64,000 bases of DNA, taken from positions 1,736,001 through 1,800,000 of the forward strand of contig JAEVLN010000004.1 in assembly GCA_018350325.1 (NCBI GenBank), given 5' to 3'. How positions within the stretch are numbered: position 1 is the stretch's first letter; every line of letters begins with the position of its first letter. Both the position numbers and the translations under genes were made by a program. The notes under the pieces are model-generated. The model saw only the letters and a list, made by a program, of their open reading frames with translations. It had not been told where the DNA came from and did no database searches. This stretch comes from Globodera rostochiensis (lineage: Eukaryota; Nematoda; Chromadorea; Rhabditida; Heteroderidae). Positions 47,001-57,888 of the stretch are shown here, one piece after another.

Positions 47001-49784
47001 ATGTTCACAATGTTCGGGTAGATCATGATCGGATCTGGCAATTGGAGGTGGAATTGTTTTGATTAACTTTTTTGGGAGCAAAAACCCAAAAATTGATCTT
47101 TTTTTGTCACATTTTGATCGAGTCGGCCTTTTGTCTGATTTTGATCGAGTCGCGACCTTTTGTCTAATTTGACCGAGTCGACCGTTTGTCGCATTTTGGC
47201 GAAGGCATTTTGTGCCACATTGTTCAAAAATATTTTGCATTAAAAATTGTTTGGATAGCCAGCCAGTCCCTACGTACAGGTTCCTCCCGTCTTGTTGGAG
47301 CAGCCGCCCGGCCTCACAACGTCGTCCACGCGGAACATGTAACGTCCGCGCACCATGTGCGGCACGCCTGAAATTGTTTTTTCGCCATATTTTAATTGCG
47401 TGATCAATGATTTAAAAAATATGCCAAATTTGGACATGGCACACATTTTATTAAATTTAAAAAAAATTTGAATCAATCCATGCCGGAACGCTGTGCCAAC
47501 ACTTTGGGCGTGTTTTTGTAGTTCTGCGTCGGGTCGACCAGCACCATTCCGGTATGGTTGCCTCCGTTGAACAGAGCCTAAACATTCTGCAAATAAACCA
47601 TGATACTGTAGCAATTGCCTAAAGGCCATATAATTGCCTCCGGGGATATTAAGATGATCCAATTATTGCCTCCGGGAAATATTCAATTATTGCCCTCCGG
47701 GGATATTAAAATATTTAATTAGTGCCCTCCGGGGATATTAAAATATTCAATTAGTGCCCTCCGGGGATATTAAAATATTCAATCAGTGCCCTCCGGGGAT
47801 ATTAAAATATTCAATCAGTGCCCTCCGGGGATATTAAAATATTCAATTAGTGCCCTCCGGGGATATTAAAATATTCAATCAGTGCCCTCCGGGGATATTA
47901 AAATATTCGATTATTTCCCTCCGGGGATATAAAATATTCAATTATTTCCCTCCGGGGATATAAAATATTCGATTATTTCCCTCCGGGGATATAAAATATT
48001 CGATTATTTCCCTCCGGGGATATAAAATATTCGATTATTTCCCTCCGGGGATATTAAAGTTCCCCCTAAGGGGAAGTGTTGTTTGTGTATGCAAGCACCA
48101 ACCTGACATCGTCCACTTCGCGAGTTCAGTCGCACATCGGCCGCATCGAAGCCCAACTTGTCGTAGTTGAGAATCACATAGCTCAGCCGTCCAGGCAAAT
48201 CGGTTAGCCAGATCACCTGTGATCAGACAATTTTTAAAGCACACCCAAATCACAGCAAAAACGCTGTCCAGCTCCAATTCCAACCTGATATGTAGCTAAC
48301 TGGCCCCCGTCAATGTCCGCGCGGGCCGAGATTGCGGACGCGGTGTTGTACCAAGTGACGACCAACGCCGCATCCGCACGGAACGCGGCTGCTCCCGCGA
48401 CGCCTTCTAAAAATGTGAACAAATTTTAACCAAAAACGGGCGATCGTTTTGGACTTGCCCTGAAGCCATCGCATCATTTGATCCAAGAAGTAGTCGCCGT
48501 TCGAATCACAGCGCACATAATTGTCAGATGCCGCCGGGCACTTCTTGTAGCGGAAGCCGAAGAAGCTGGACTCGGGCATTGTGCCAATGTCGGGCCCGAT
48601 GTTACTGGAAGTGCCACGGCCAAAAATGGACTGGCGCATGATCAATCGATAGTAAATGCCGGCCCGGAGTGCCACGTTGCTGTTTTGTGGAATCTGTGTG
48701 CGTTTTTGTACATAATCTTCAGCTGTTAAAAATGATCAGAACCTGATCTGATTCCTCAAATGACTAGAACTGATCGAATTTCCAAAAAATCAGAAGCTGA
48801 TCGGATATTTAAAGGAATCAAATTTTTAAAATGATCATAACTTGATCTGATCCGCAAAATGATCAAAAGTTTTAATTCAAAACTTTTTGAACATAAATTA
48901 CAAAAAGAATTTTTAAAAAGAATATAATAATTAAATTTAAGAAAATTAATGTCCATTTAAACAAATTGCCTGTTGCTTGCACAAATAGGGCGCAATCATG
49001 GCCGGGTCCTGCTGTCGTGGCCAATCAGTTGCTTCCGGTCCAACATTGATGGTTGGGCCCTGGTCCAACACAGTCGCAAAAGCCATGTAGCCATTGACGG
49101 AAAGCTAAGAGAAGTTTAAAAATGTCAATTTTAATAAAGCATCTGAATACCGTAGTGTAGTTGTAAAGGCCACCGTAGTACGGGAAGTACATGTACAGAT
49201 CTGTGATTTCAGAAGTTAAGGCCAATAAAACGTATGGCCAAAAAGAGTCGATTTCTTATTAAAACGAATTGGAAAATTTAACCCGGAATTTTGAATTTGG
49301 AAACTTAAATTCGTTGGGTTTACCGAACCCGTTCAATTTTAGGGCTCGGAATTTGGAATTAAAATGCCCACAGATGACTTGCCTATGGTCTGTCCGGCTG
49401 TCAAGAATCCGGGATGCACTTTGTGGTCCCCAACTTCGGGTCCAAAAGGCACCAAATTCACTGAAAATTTTCAATTAAAATTTTTACAAAAATAAAAATA
49501 TTCATTCAGAAAAAACAACCGCCGTAAAGCAAATTGTCGCTGCCACCGGTGAACATTGTTGACGCACCGGCTGGGCCAATGTTTGGCCCCCCGGCAGCGG
49601 GCGGCACGGCACCAGCGCCGACGGGCATGGCACCGGGCGCAATTCCGCCAGTGCCAAAATCACCGCCGCCGGTGCCGTGCGACGGATTTTGGTGGAATTG
49701 GGCATTGGCAAAAGGCGCGAGGCAAAGCAAAATTATTATACAGAAAAAGGGCAGCGGAATACGTAACAATGGCCATTGGGCCAT
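41086..49784 (-). CDS. mesh: Mesh orthologue (NIDO-AMOP-VWD-sushi transmembrane protein)
   Basis: Mesh is an apical junction membrane protein of gut epithelia in insects; the C. elegans relative is K03H1.5. About 30 exons, roughly 1,560 residues. Signal peptide (PFFCIIILLCLAPFANAQ) and Gly/Ala/Pro-rich start; NIDO domain (LVPFGPEVGDHKVHPGF, LSVNGYMAFATVLDQGPTIN, AALVVTWYN); E-set-like middle (MIYPNIVNMLGE); WNFIR/CPCMEHQ AMOP domain; then WRRPSSGCQQYQPP and a VWD-like domain (FVFNEPGVYTLLYIP); sushi domain (SCGPINIEYPEYL to AEYKC); one transmembrane helix (LTWLTGILSTVGAILVLILC) and a Gly/Pro-rich tail ending NTSV. The VWD cleavage motif GDPH is not seen. Two introns have GC donors. It is the downstream member of a minus-strand trio with two PAN-ZP genes. 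Confidence 0.9.
47640..48060. repeat. Minisatellite, 31-32 bp unit, in a mesh intron
   Basis: About 13 copies of a unit with GCCCTCCGGGGATATTAAAA then TATTCAAT. Distal copies switch to TTATTTCCCTCCGGGGATAT. The array lies wholly within the intron between exons ending near 48104 and starting near 47579. Confidence 0.9.
48407..48459 (-). other. GC-AG intron in mesh (53 bp)
   Basis: CTTCAGG is followed by GCAAGTCC; the next exon opens AAGGCG after TTTAG. It gives WLQEGVAGAAAFRADAALVV in the NIDO domain. The nearby GT is in the wrong phase. Confidence 0.85.
49201..49382 (-). other. GC-AG intron in mesh
   Basis: ACCATAG is followed by GCAAGTCATC; the next exon starts ATCTGTAC after ATCACAG. The join gives AGQTIDLYMYFPYYGG. 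The alternative GT in CAAGTC breaks the frame. Confidence 0.85.
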
Positions 49785-52537
49785 TGTTTTTTTTGCTTTT
49801 CTGAAAGGGATAAATACAATTAAAAATAATAAAAAAATGTATAAAAAATATTATAGCAATTAAAACATGTATAAGCATGAACAACAAACGCCTGGAGGCT
49901 AAACATTCAAAATCTTTTTGAGGAAATGCCTTAAGACAAGGTGCCAAAACATCGGAAGGCACAGGCCGGCCGGACCCTTGGCCATAACTTGGAAAAATTT
50001 AAGAATTTAGGTCTGGCAATTTCAGACCAAACCGAACCCTAATCAAACTGAACAAATTGGTGTTTGGTTCCGGGTTTTTGGACAACCCGGAAGATCAAAA
50101 AGCGCCGCACAGAATATTTTATCCAATTTAATTTTAAAAATAAATTGATGTAAAAAAATATAATTTTTTGTCGGGTTGTGCAAAAGAATGCGAATTCCAT
50201 GGGTTGCCCGGGCCCGACCCGCTCCGTTGTCTTATCAGCGGGGGGATGGCCAAAACGGGCGGTTGAAGGAGGAGGACTTTTTGTGTTGATGATCTAAGAG
50301 GTGGGGGCCCCCGGGGGGCCACTGTGGTTGGTGCACAATCATAATCCTGAAAATGTGTGTTGGGTTGACTGACTCATGGGCACGACGAAAGTATGAGAGG
50401 GCGACGAAACGATCATTTCCATTCAAAATGCTCTCGTCCCCCCCGGGGGGGGGGGGGGGGAGCGGAGAGTATCGGAAATTATTCCATCCGTCCCGGTTTG
50501 ACGAAAGTGTCAAGGATAGGGGGGGGGGGGTAAAAAGCATACCCCCCCACCACCACGCGATTTGTACGATTCTTCGATTTCCAATTGGATTTTGACTGGG
50601 GGGGGGACATCGACGAGATGGAGACGGACGGGGGGGGGGAGGGGGGCAGAATGGAAATGTCCCCATCATTGTGTGTCTTCCATAAAAGGACGACAGTCTC
50701 GAGCCGATTTGTCGGGATTGGTGTCTCCCGATCGATCAAAATGCGGTGTTTAGCGGAATTTAACTGAATGTTTTTGCTTCGATTTTCACTGAACTGTATA
50801 AAGGATGTGCAGAAACCGCAAATTTCCATTTTCAGCAAACAAAAAAAACCACCTGGGTATTTCATAATTTTTTAATATTAAACAAAATTTAATTTATCGA
50901 ACCCTCCTGAAATTTAGGAAAACTCGGAACGGTCCAATAATTTCCGAGCGTTAAAATGTGGGAAGATCAAAATGGCGGCGATTTGCGCAATTGGAGTGCC
51001 GGGAAAGGCAAACAAAAGTGCGCTAAATGTGACAAATGTTGCTGGGGGTGGGGGGAATGAATTCTCGCGCACTTAAAAGTTGAAAATTTGTATTAAATTT
51101 TACGCCTTATTCTGACGAATTTGGGGACAATTGGGGGTAAAAATTTTATGTTAAAAAATTTGTAAAAAGTGTCTGATAGGACAAAGTTATTCAATTGAAA
51201 AAGCGATCAGACAGCTCACAAAAGTTGAACTTTAAAATTAGAAAATTTAATTTTTTTCCTATTTTTATTGCCCAATGGCAATTTGTGTAGGGGATTCGTG
51301 TCAAATGCACAAATTTTTTTGGCGATCCTTCGTCAAAATGTGGAGGAATTCGGCCAGCCTCTGCGGTCGACGGAATGTTTGTCGAGTGAGTCATGCTTGA
51401 ATGAGACAGGGCCCCGGGGGGGGGGGGGACAAAAGCCCCCGGAGGGATGGAAAATCGAAGAAATTTGGGGTGGGAAGGAAAGGTGAGATTAGTCATCCCA
51501 TGCTTTTAAGATGATAGTAAATTGGCAGGAGTTAAGCCGACGCCGGGGTAATTTTAAATTGTTAAAATAAAAATGAAATATACCAAATTAATCAGTAGGT
51601 CTGGGGTTTATGTGCACCAAAAATGGTCAAATATGCTCCGAAATGCTCAAAATATGCAATATTTTGGTTTTTATTGCATTTTTTAAAGAATTTTTAATCG
51701 CAGTCTTATTAAAATTAGAATTCAAAAGGACAAAAAAGCCTATCTAATCGATCAGGGATGCAGCAGCGTTCATACGAACCCCGAGAACTGACACATCACA
51801 GCCAGCCCCAGTGTCTTTCGGGTCCGAGTTTTTTTTTTAAAAAAACCGTGCCGGTCTAAAACTTAAGCCAATGCCGTAACATCCCTGATCTGATCTGATC
51901 TGATCGAGCTTCGGGAGCTGTTTTTAAATGACATAAAATATTTTGAGGATCAATTTTTGTTGTTAAGCCGCCGATGTGAGGACGGCGGGCAAAAGCTGTC
52001 CTTGTCTTGTGACGGGACGGGGGCCAACCAACCGCCGAAAGTGGGCGCAAATATTTGGGGAGAAAGCAAAAAGCCCAGAAAATTGGCTGCATATCGAACG
52101 AACGACGGACAGCAAAAACATTTAAAAGCCCTCCCCTCGGGGGAAATTTACTGATTCAAATGGACCAAAGCAAAAACAAACAAAAAAAAAAGACTGCGAT
52201 GTTGAAGAAATAAATACATATACACCAAACATTTTTAAAGGAAAAATGGAAATTTATAAAAATGCGAATCATAAATAAATAAAATAAATTTCATTATACA
52301 TCATTTTTCCAGGACAAAAATCAAAAATTAATTTAAACAGAAGCACAATGTGATTACTAAAATGGCGTAGGAATGTTCGAGAGTTCGCGTTTCTCAAGCA
52401 GTTCAGTCTCTTTTTTGAATCGATTCCAAAGCTCAAAAAATATAAAGTTTTCGAACATTCCCTTACGCAATGTTGAGACCCGGGATGGCACTTTCTTCTT
52501 CTTCTTCTTCTTTCGACGGCATTTTCTTCTAAGCGCT
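49785..52537. other. Intergenic between mesh and PAN-ZP gene 1
   Basis: Upstream region of mesh. Contains several G-runs of 8-14 (50441-50460, 50520-50530, 50598-50645, 51415-51428) and a GATCT repeat at about 51887-51905. No coding region is supported. Confidence 0.5.
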
Positions 52538-55500
52538 TTAGGCACCGGCGGGCCGTGGCACTTCCCCTGTCTTCACATAGTAGCGCAGCTCCTCCTCCGA
52601 GTTGACGACCACAAGTCGTCGTCGGATCAACGTGTCACCACCCAACACGATCAGCTGTTGTTGGAGAGCTAAAAAATTCAGAAAATTCATTTTTTACCCA
52701 TTTAATCGCCCGTAGCTCAACAGAAGTACAGCTAGCTGTCCACGGTTTGTGGATTCAAATCTCTCCAGGGTAGAGTGACAATTTTACTTTTACAGATGGC
52801 GCCCATCAATGTGATTCCGGTTGGCACAAACCAGGGATGTAACCGAATGCCAAAAAGAGTCCGAAATCCGGCATGCCGGACCCAAAAATGTCCGGAACTC
52901 CGGCATCCGGTTACATCCATGGCACACCAATTATTTACCCGTGTTCATGCGGAGTGTCGGTGCGGCGCCGACCACTGGCGCGTCCGGCATTTTGCGTTGC
53001 GGCGGCAACTGCACATTATTATTGCTTGGGTTCACATTGCTGTTGCTGCCCGGCGGACTGCTGGGCGGACTTGCAGCGACCGACGACTGCGAAGGCAGCA
53101 GACCGCCGAGCTGTCGCTGCAGCAACGGGTTGGCAATCAGTGCGGCACGGATTTGCTCCAGGGTCAGCTCGGCGGCGGTGCCGTCAACGGCCGCAGAACG
53201 TTTGGCCCTGCTGTTCAGGCCCAGTGTGCGCGACACAATGTCGTCGCCAAGACATCCCTCCACTGGCGGGCAAGTTGTCTAAAGTTCACCGCACAAAATT
53301 CAAAAGAATTGCCATAAGCAACACTCCACTCGCCTGCGGGCATGGCGCAAATGGGCAAATGCGCACCAAGCAAGTGTACTGTACTTGGGTGGTGGTTTGG
53401 TAGCGGAACGATTCCACCGTGACGCGAATACCGTAGTCAGTCTTCTGGGGCGGGCACACCAAACCCACATGGTCTGCTTGACAGCCGTCCTGAAGGCAGA
53501 AAGCGTTAAAATTGGAGCTACTACGGTAAAATGCTTGGAGGGCAAATACAGTAACCCAAGCTGGGGCATTATGCCAATGTGGCATGATGGGTTTGTTCGA
53601 CCTTTATAATTGCCAGCGGCTCCTTCTCCCACTCGTACAGTGAGCCGATGGGTTCCACTTGGCATCCCGAAATGGACATATAGGCTGCTGAAAATGTTCA
53701 AAAAAATTTTAAATTTAAAAATATAATTTAAATTCAAACGAGGTATGGCGAAGTACGGCGTGAAGGCCAAGGTGATCCGGCTGCCGACAACCACCGCTTC
53801 AGTCGGCTGTCCATTGTGGAAAATGTCGAAGATCACTTTGTCCTGTTGTTGTTGCTGACGTCGAGTGCCACTGCTTGAGCCCGGAGGATGTCCGCCACTA
53901 AAAGATGTGTGCCATTTCATCCCCCCATCCTTTTAATGGAATTTTGACGTGGCTTGGCATTTTGACTATTTTGGTGGCTAAAACAAATTTTGGTAGTCAA
54001 TTTACACACAATTCATTGTTTTGTGATGTTGTGGACGACTCAGTCGATGTTTGTGGAGTTGTTAATGAGGTTGGTAATGATGTGGTCGCATCGGTTTGAT
54101 GTGCCGCCACCAACGGCGGCGGTGGTGACGGAGTTGTCACGCTTGTTGTAGTCGTTGTTGGTGTTGTTGTCGTTGTTGTTGTTGTAGACGTGGTTGTACT
54201 GGTTGAACTTGGCGTTGTTGTTGTTGTCCTCGTCGTTGGAGTGGTTGTTGTTGTGCTGCTACTACTGCTTGTGGACGTGTCAGCCGCATCTTGGCCCTGG
54301 CCTGCAGCAGCACGGTTGCCAGTGCTCATCCATATTTGATCGGGTGGAAATGCCAGATGGGTGGAAAAACTTTACAAAAAAAACAATTTTTAAAATATTT
54401 AAAAAATCAGTAACGGAAACCAGACGAAAAACGGAAAAATGTGCAACACCAAAAACTCAAACCTGAACTCTCGGCCTGAACTCGCCGGTGACTGCGCTGC
54501 GCCTGCCCATTGGTCCATTCGGGCCTCAGCCGCCCGTTTTGTCGTGGCTTTCACCCGTTCTGATGAGCTGAACAACGAGTCTCCCGCTGACGACTTTCCC
54601 ACTGTTGCTGTTGAAGAAGTAGTCGTTGTTGTACTGCTCGAAGTTGTTGTTGCTGTTGTTGTGGGTGTTGTTGTTGTGCTTGTCGAAGTCGATGATGATG
54701 TTTGTGTTGGGAGAAAAGTGACCGCTGTTGACCGGTTGTCCTCTGCTTCAATCTCATTCTCGTGTCGTTCTGTTGCTGTTGTTGATCCTTCCGCATTGTC
54801 AAAGATCGGTTCCATGCCAATTTTTCGCCCTTTATTTGCTAAATCCAAATGACTGCTGTCCTGGTGGAGTACAATAACGGTGGTTGATTGAGGTGAAATT
54901 GTTGTACTGCTTGAAGAACTTGTTGTGACTGCTGGTGTTGTACTGCTTGTTATTGTGCTGTTTGGACTTGGTGGCGTCTTTGACAACGTGTACAACGGAA
55001 GTAATGTGAACATATCCTTGGTGAACAACTCCTTCTCAATGCTGTTAAGAGGTTTAGTTGATGTTGGATGATTAACTTCATGTTCATCTCCCGCTTTCTG
55101 CTTCAATTCCATCAATTGGCCGCCTCCATTTCCGCCGGGAATTCTGCTTGGACTGCTTGATCTCGCTGTCTTGTCATCATCACCAAGTTCAAAGCGTCGC
55201 CGAATTGATGGCTCTGCCGCGGCGCCAAGCGCTTCCAGAATGGAATGAACGGACGCACCCTGCTTAGATGACGACGCCGGCGGCGACGGCACATCGCCAA
55301 GCTCGTCGCCAACAAAATTGTTGTGCCATTTCGTGAACGGAGAGGACGACGACGACGGGGGACTAGAGACAATGGGACAAAGTACCAACATGGACGAAAT
55401 GCCAAAATACATTATGAGTGGGTTTCTCAAAACTATGTATATGATCTTGTTATACTAATTGAGATCACTTTATGGCCCAAAAATGATGCTAATTTACATT

Positions 55501-57888
55501 GATACTCTACGGCAAAAGGGCATCTCTGACTAAGACAAAACACAATGGGACGTTATGCCAAACAGTGCAAAATTCAAAAATTGACGAATCATTCAAAAAA
55601 AGCGCTATGATCGACCTGTGAGTATCGCGATGGGGCTGAGCACATTTAGCTTGGTAGGTCAAGTCGTCGGCCGTGATAAAGTACAGCGGTTCAACTCCGT
55701 CCGTGGACAGGACGACTTCAAGCAGTACATCCTGGCCCTGAGGATGCCAGACAAATTAATTTTCATAATAAATAAAATTAATTATTAAATTAAAAAATAT
55801 ATTTATTTCAATTTAATTTAAAAAATAGTCACCGATATGCGCATACTATCCGAACAGTTTTTGGAATTCTGCGGGTACGGAAACAGATACTCGAACTGCT
55901 TGGATTCCTTTGGCTCAATGCGACACGAAAAGAAGTCGTACAGTCCGTAAAGCGCGCCCGTGTACGGAATGCGCGAATCGACGCGGACCTGTCGCAAAAA
56001 ATGTATTAATTGTTCCCAATGTTTTGAAACAATTTTCTATTTTTGCCGATGGCGCTTATAAATGTGTCATTAAATATTTTGAATTTGATTTATTTAAATT
56101 TAAATTCCAAACAACACATAAAGATTTTAAAATTTAAATTAACGTTTATTTATTATTTTTGTAATTTTTTAAAATAATATTCAGAAAATGTAAAAAAGCT
56201 TGCTCGAATTCCGCCCGGCTCACAAGTTGAGGTGAATGTGAAGCTATCTAAAAGTTCATTGAGCATTTATGCCATGCCAAAAAAGTGGGAAAACAACTCA
56301 CTATTGTAGCAATTGTTTTCGTAGTAATCAATGCGAAAGTTTGGGTTGTTGTTCACCCGAATGGCACTCGGCTTGCTGAGCTGGTTCTGTTCCGAAAGAT
56401 GGCAACCTGCCAAATTGAATGCCATGAATATGATTGATGATATACATCCGACATTGATTAAGATTATTCACAGTCCAAATTCAAGCGCCTGATCATTCAA
56501 TGGGATGATCTAATTAGTGCCCTAGATTTTTGAAAATCCCAACCAGGATAAAAATTCTAATTTTCAGGGTATCCTGATCCTGGCAGGATTCCGAATCAGG
56601 AGTCCTGGAACCGGTTTCTGGATCTAAACTTGATCAAGTGGTCACCAGCACACATCACTTACCCCCATCCGTTCTGTTGAAGGACACGCTTCGGCAAAGC
56701 ATTGTGCCGCCACCGCCGTTCAGACACTCCGCCAGACAGTCCTCGAGACTTTGCGTGAATTTGGTGCGCGACACTTCGCTGGACAACATGTACCGGTCGG
56801 ACAAGAAGGTGAACGCGTACTCGCCCGTGCAACTCTTTTCCGCTGAAAATTGAACAAAGTTTTTTTTGGGGGTTTTCATTTAATTGAAAAAGTTGAATTG
56901 GCGGAGGCTGCTGAAATTGATTTCAAAAAGCAAGGACCAGAAGCTAAACAAGCTGTGCTGGCCAGGGATGGGCGGAATATTTAAAAAAACGGAAAAATTT
57001 TCAAGTGAATTAAAAAAGATTTTTTTTTAATAATTTAATTTAAAAAAAAAAAATTAATTTTAATAAATATTGTTTCATTCAGTAGCCCCCCCCCCCCCCA
57101 GGACTTACTGTCCACACAGTATTTCTAATAGAATGTGTAACTTTTCCTACAGTACCCCCCCCCCCCCCAGGACTTACTGTCCACACAGTATTTCTAATAG
57201 AATGTGTAACTTTTCCTACAGTACCCCCCCCCCCCCCCAGGACTTACTGTCCACACAGTATTTCTAATAGAATGTGTAACTTTTCCTACAGTACCCCCCC
57301 CCCCCAGGACTTACTGTCCACACAGTATTTCCAATAGAATGTGTAACGATCATCAGCCTCCACATAGCCATCGGTGTGCTGCACATGCTCCCGCCGGAAG
57401 AGTTGGCATTCGTCGCCGCCATATGAACTGATGCCGGCGCGATGGTTGAACGCGGAGCACTTCAAAAAAAAACAATTTGTTTGTTTGTTTCCTAATTTTG
57501 AAGTCTAAATTAATTAATTTTGAAGTCCAAATTAATTAATTTTGCCTGAAGCGCATTGCCCGTGTCGTGCTCTTCTGCGCACGCGCTTCTGCAAGCGTTG
57601 AGTGCCAACGACGCGCTGCGCGCCGTCACGTGGTTGCTGTTCAGTCGCACGCGTGGCCAACGCACAAAAATGGGACGACAGGGGGCCTTGGCTAAATGTT
57701 TTTTTTGGGATTTTAAATTTTAAATTTTTTATTGATTAATTGAGTAAAATTTTGTGCATTTTTTATCCCTTACCTTGCAATTGGCCATCCGCAAATGGAA
57801 AATGGACAGTCAACGGCAGCAAAAGCCCAAAAATCCAAACACTCTGAGCCAATAAGCGCGCGAAAGTTGGCACTACAACATTTGCCAT
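52538..57888 (-). CDS. Secreted PAN-ZP apical matrix protein, gene 1 (NOAH/LET-653-like)
   Basis: ZP proteins polymerise in apical extracellular matrix and cuticle. A signal peptide (SVWIFGLLLPLTVHFPFADG) is followed by two PAN domains (CRSACAEEHD... CSAFNHRAGISSYGGDECQL; CTGEYAFTFLSDRYML... CLAECLNGGGGTMLCRSVSF). ZP-N starts CEPGGIRVRVDSRIPYTGAL and ends near TADDLTYQAKC. Then comes an insertion of about 400 mostly Ser/Thr/Pro residues (about 55362-54005), then ZP-C (VIFDIFHNGQPTEAVVVGSR, GCQVEPIGSLYEWEKEPL, VESFRYQTTTQVQYTCLVRI). A dibasic RAKR site follows, as in ZP proteins cut by furin. No membrane anchor is seen afterward; the C terminus is Gln/Pro-rich and ends PRPAGA. It is the central member of the trio, 1.87 kb downstream of PAN-ZP gene 2. 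Confidence 0.85.
52700..52790 (+). repeat. tRNA-like (possible SINE head) sequence
   Basis: TAGCTCAACAGAAGTACAGC resembles a D arm/A box, and GGATTCAAATC resembles a degenerate B box about 45 bp later. The acceptor stem cannot be paired, so this is not a tRNA gene. It lies in an intron of PAN-ZP gene 1. Confidence 0.35.
52833..52920. repeat. Palindromic element in the same intron
   Basis: GGATGTAACCGAATGCC at the left returns as GGCATCCGGTTACATCC at the right (16 of 17 inverted), with a perfect inner palindrome TCCGGCATGCCGGA. A related half (TGTAACCAGATGCCGGATTT) occurs at 31221-31240. Confidence 0.7.
55989..56203 (-). other. GC-AG intron in PAN-ZP gene 1, ZP-N start
   Basis: GGAATTCGA is followed by GCAAGC; next exon GTCCGCGTC after GACAG. 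It yields CEPGGIRVRVDSRIPYTG, the expected ZP-N opening. No GT is available. Confidence 0.85.
57086..57345 (-). repeat. Tandem copies of an exon end plus donor, 67-70 bp unit
   Basis: Below the true exon end (57315) lie three more copies of its last 35 or so bases with the GTAAGT donor, separated by TACTGTAGGAAAA and runs of 11-15 G. Unit starts on the plus strand are at 57101, 57170, 57240 and 57307. In every extra copy TTGG has become TTAG, so the exon frame meets a stop. Confidence 0.9.
57460..57545 (-). other. GC-AG intron in PAN-ZP gene 1, first PAN domain
   Basis: GCGCTTCAG is followed by GCAAAATT; the next exon starts TGCTCCGCG after TTGAAG. It connects CRSACAEEHDTGNALQ to CSAFNHRAG in phase 0, with no usable GT. 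Confidence 0.8.

Noticed and set aside
47480..47484. GC donor (GCATGG) in mesh
   Set aside because: A GT donor 6 bases upstream (CAGC|GTTCCG) is in the same phase, so a GC donor is not required.
52705..52780. tRNA gene
   Set aside because: D-arm and B-box words are present, but the acceptor and T stems do not pair.
57086..57345. CRISPR-like array (67-70 bp regular repeats)
   Set aside because: Units are copies of an exon end with poly-G spacers in a eukaryotic intron; there are no unique spacers.
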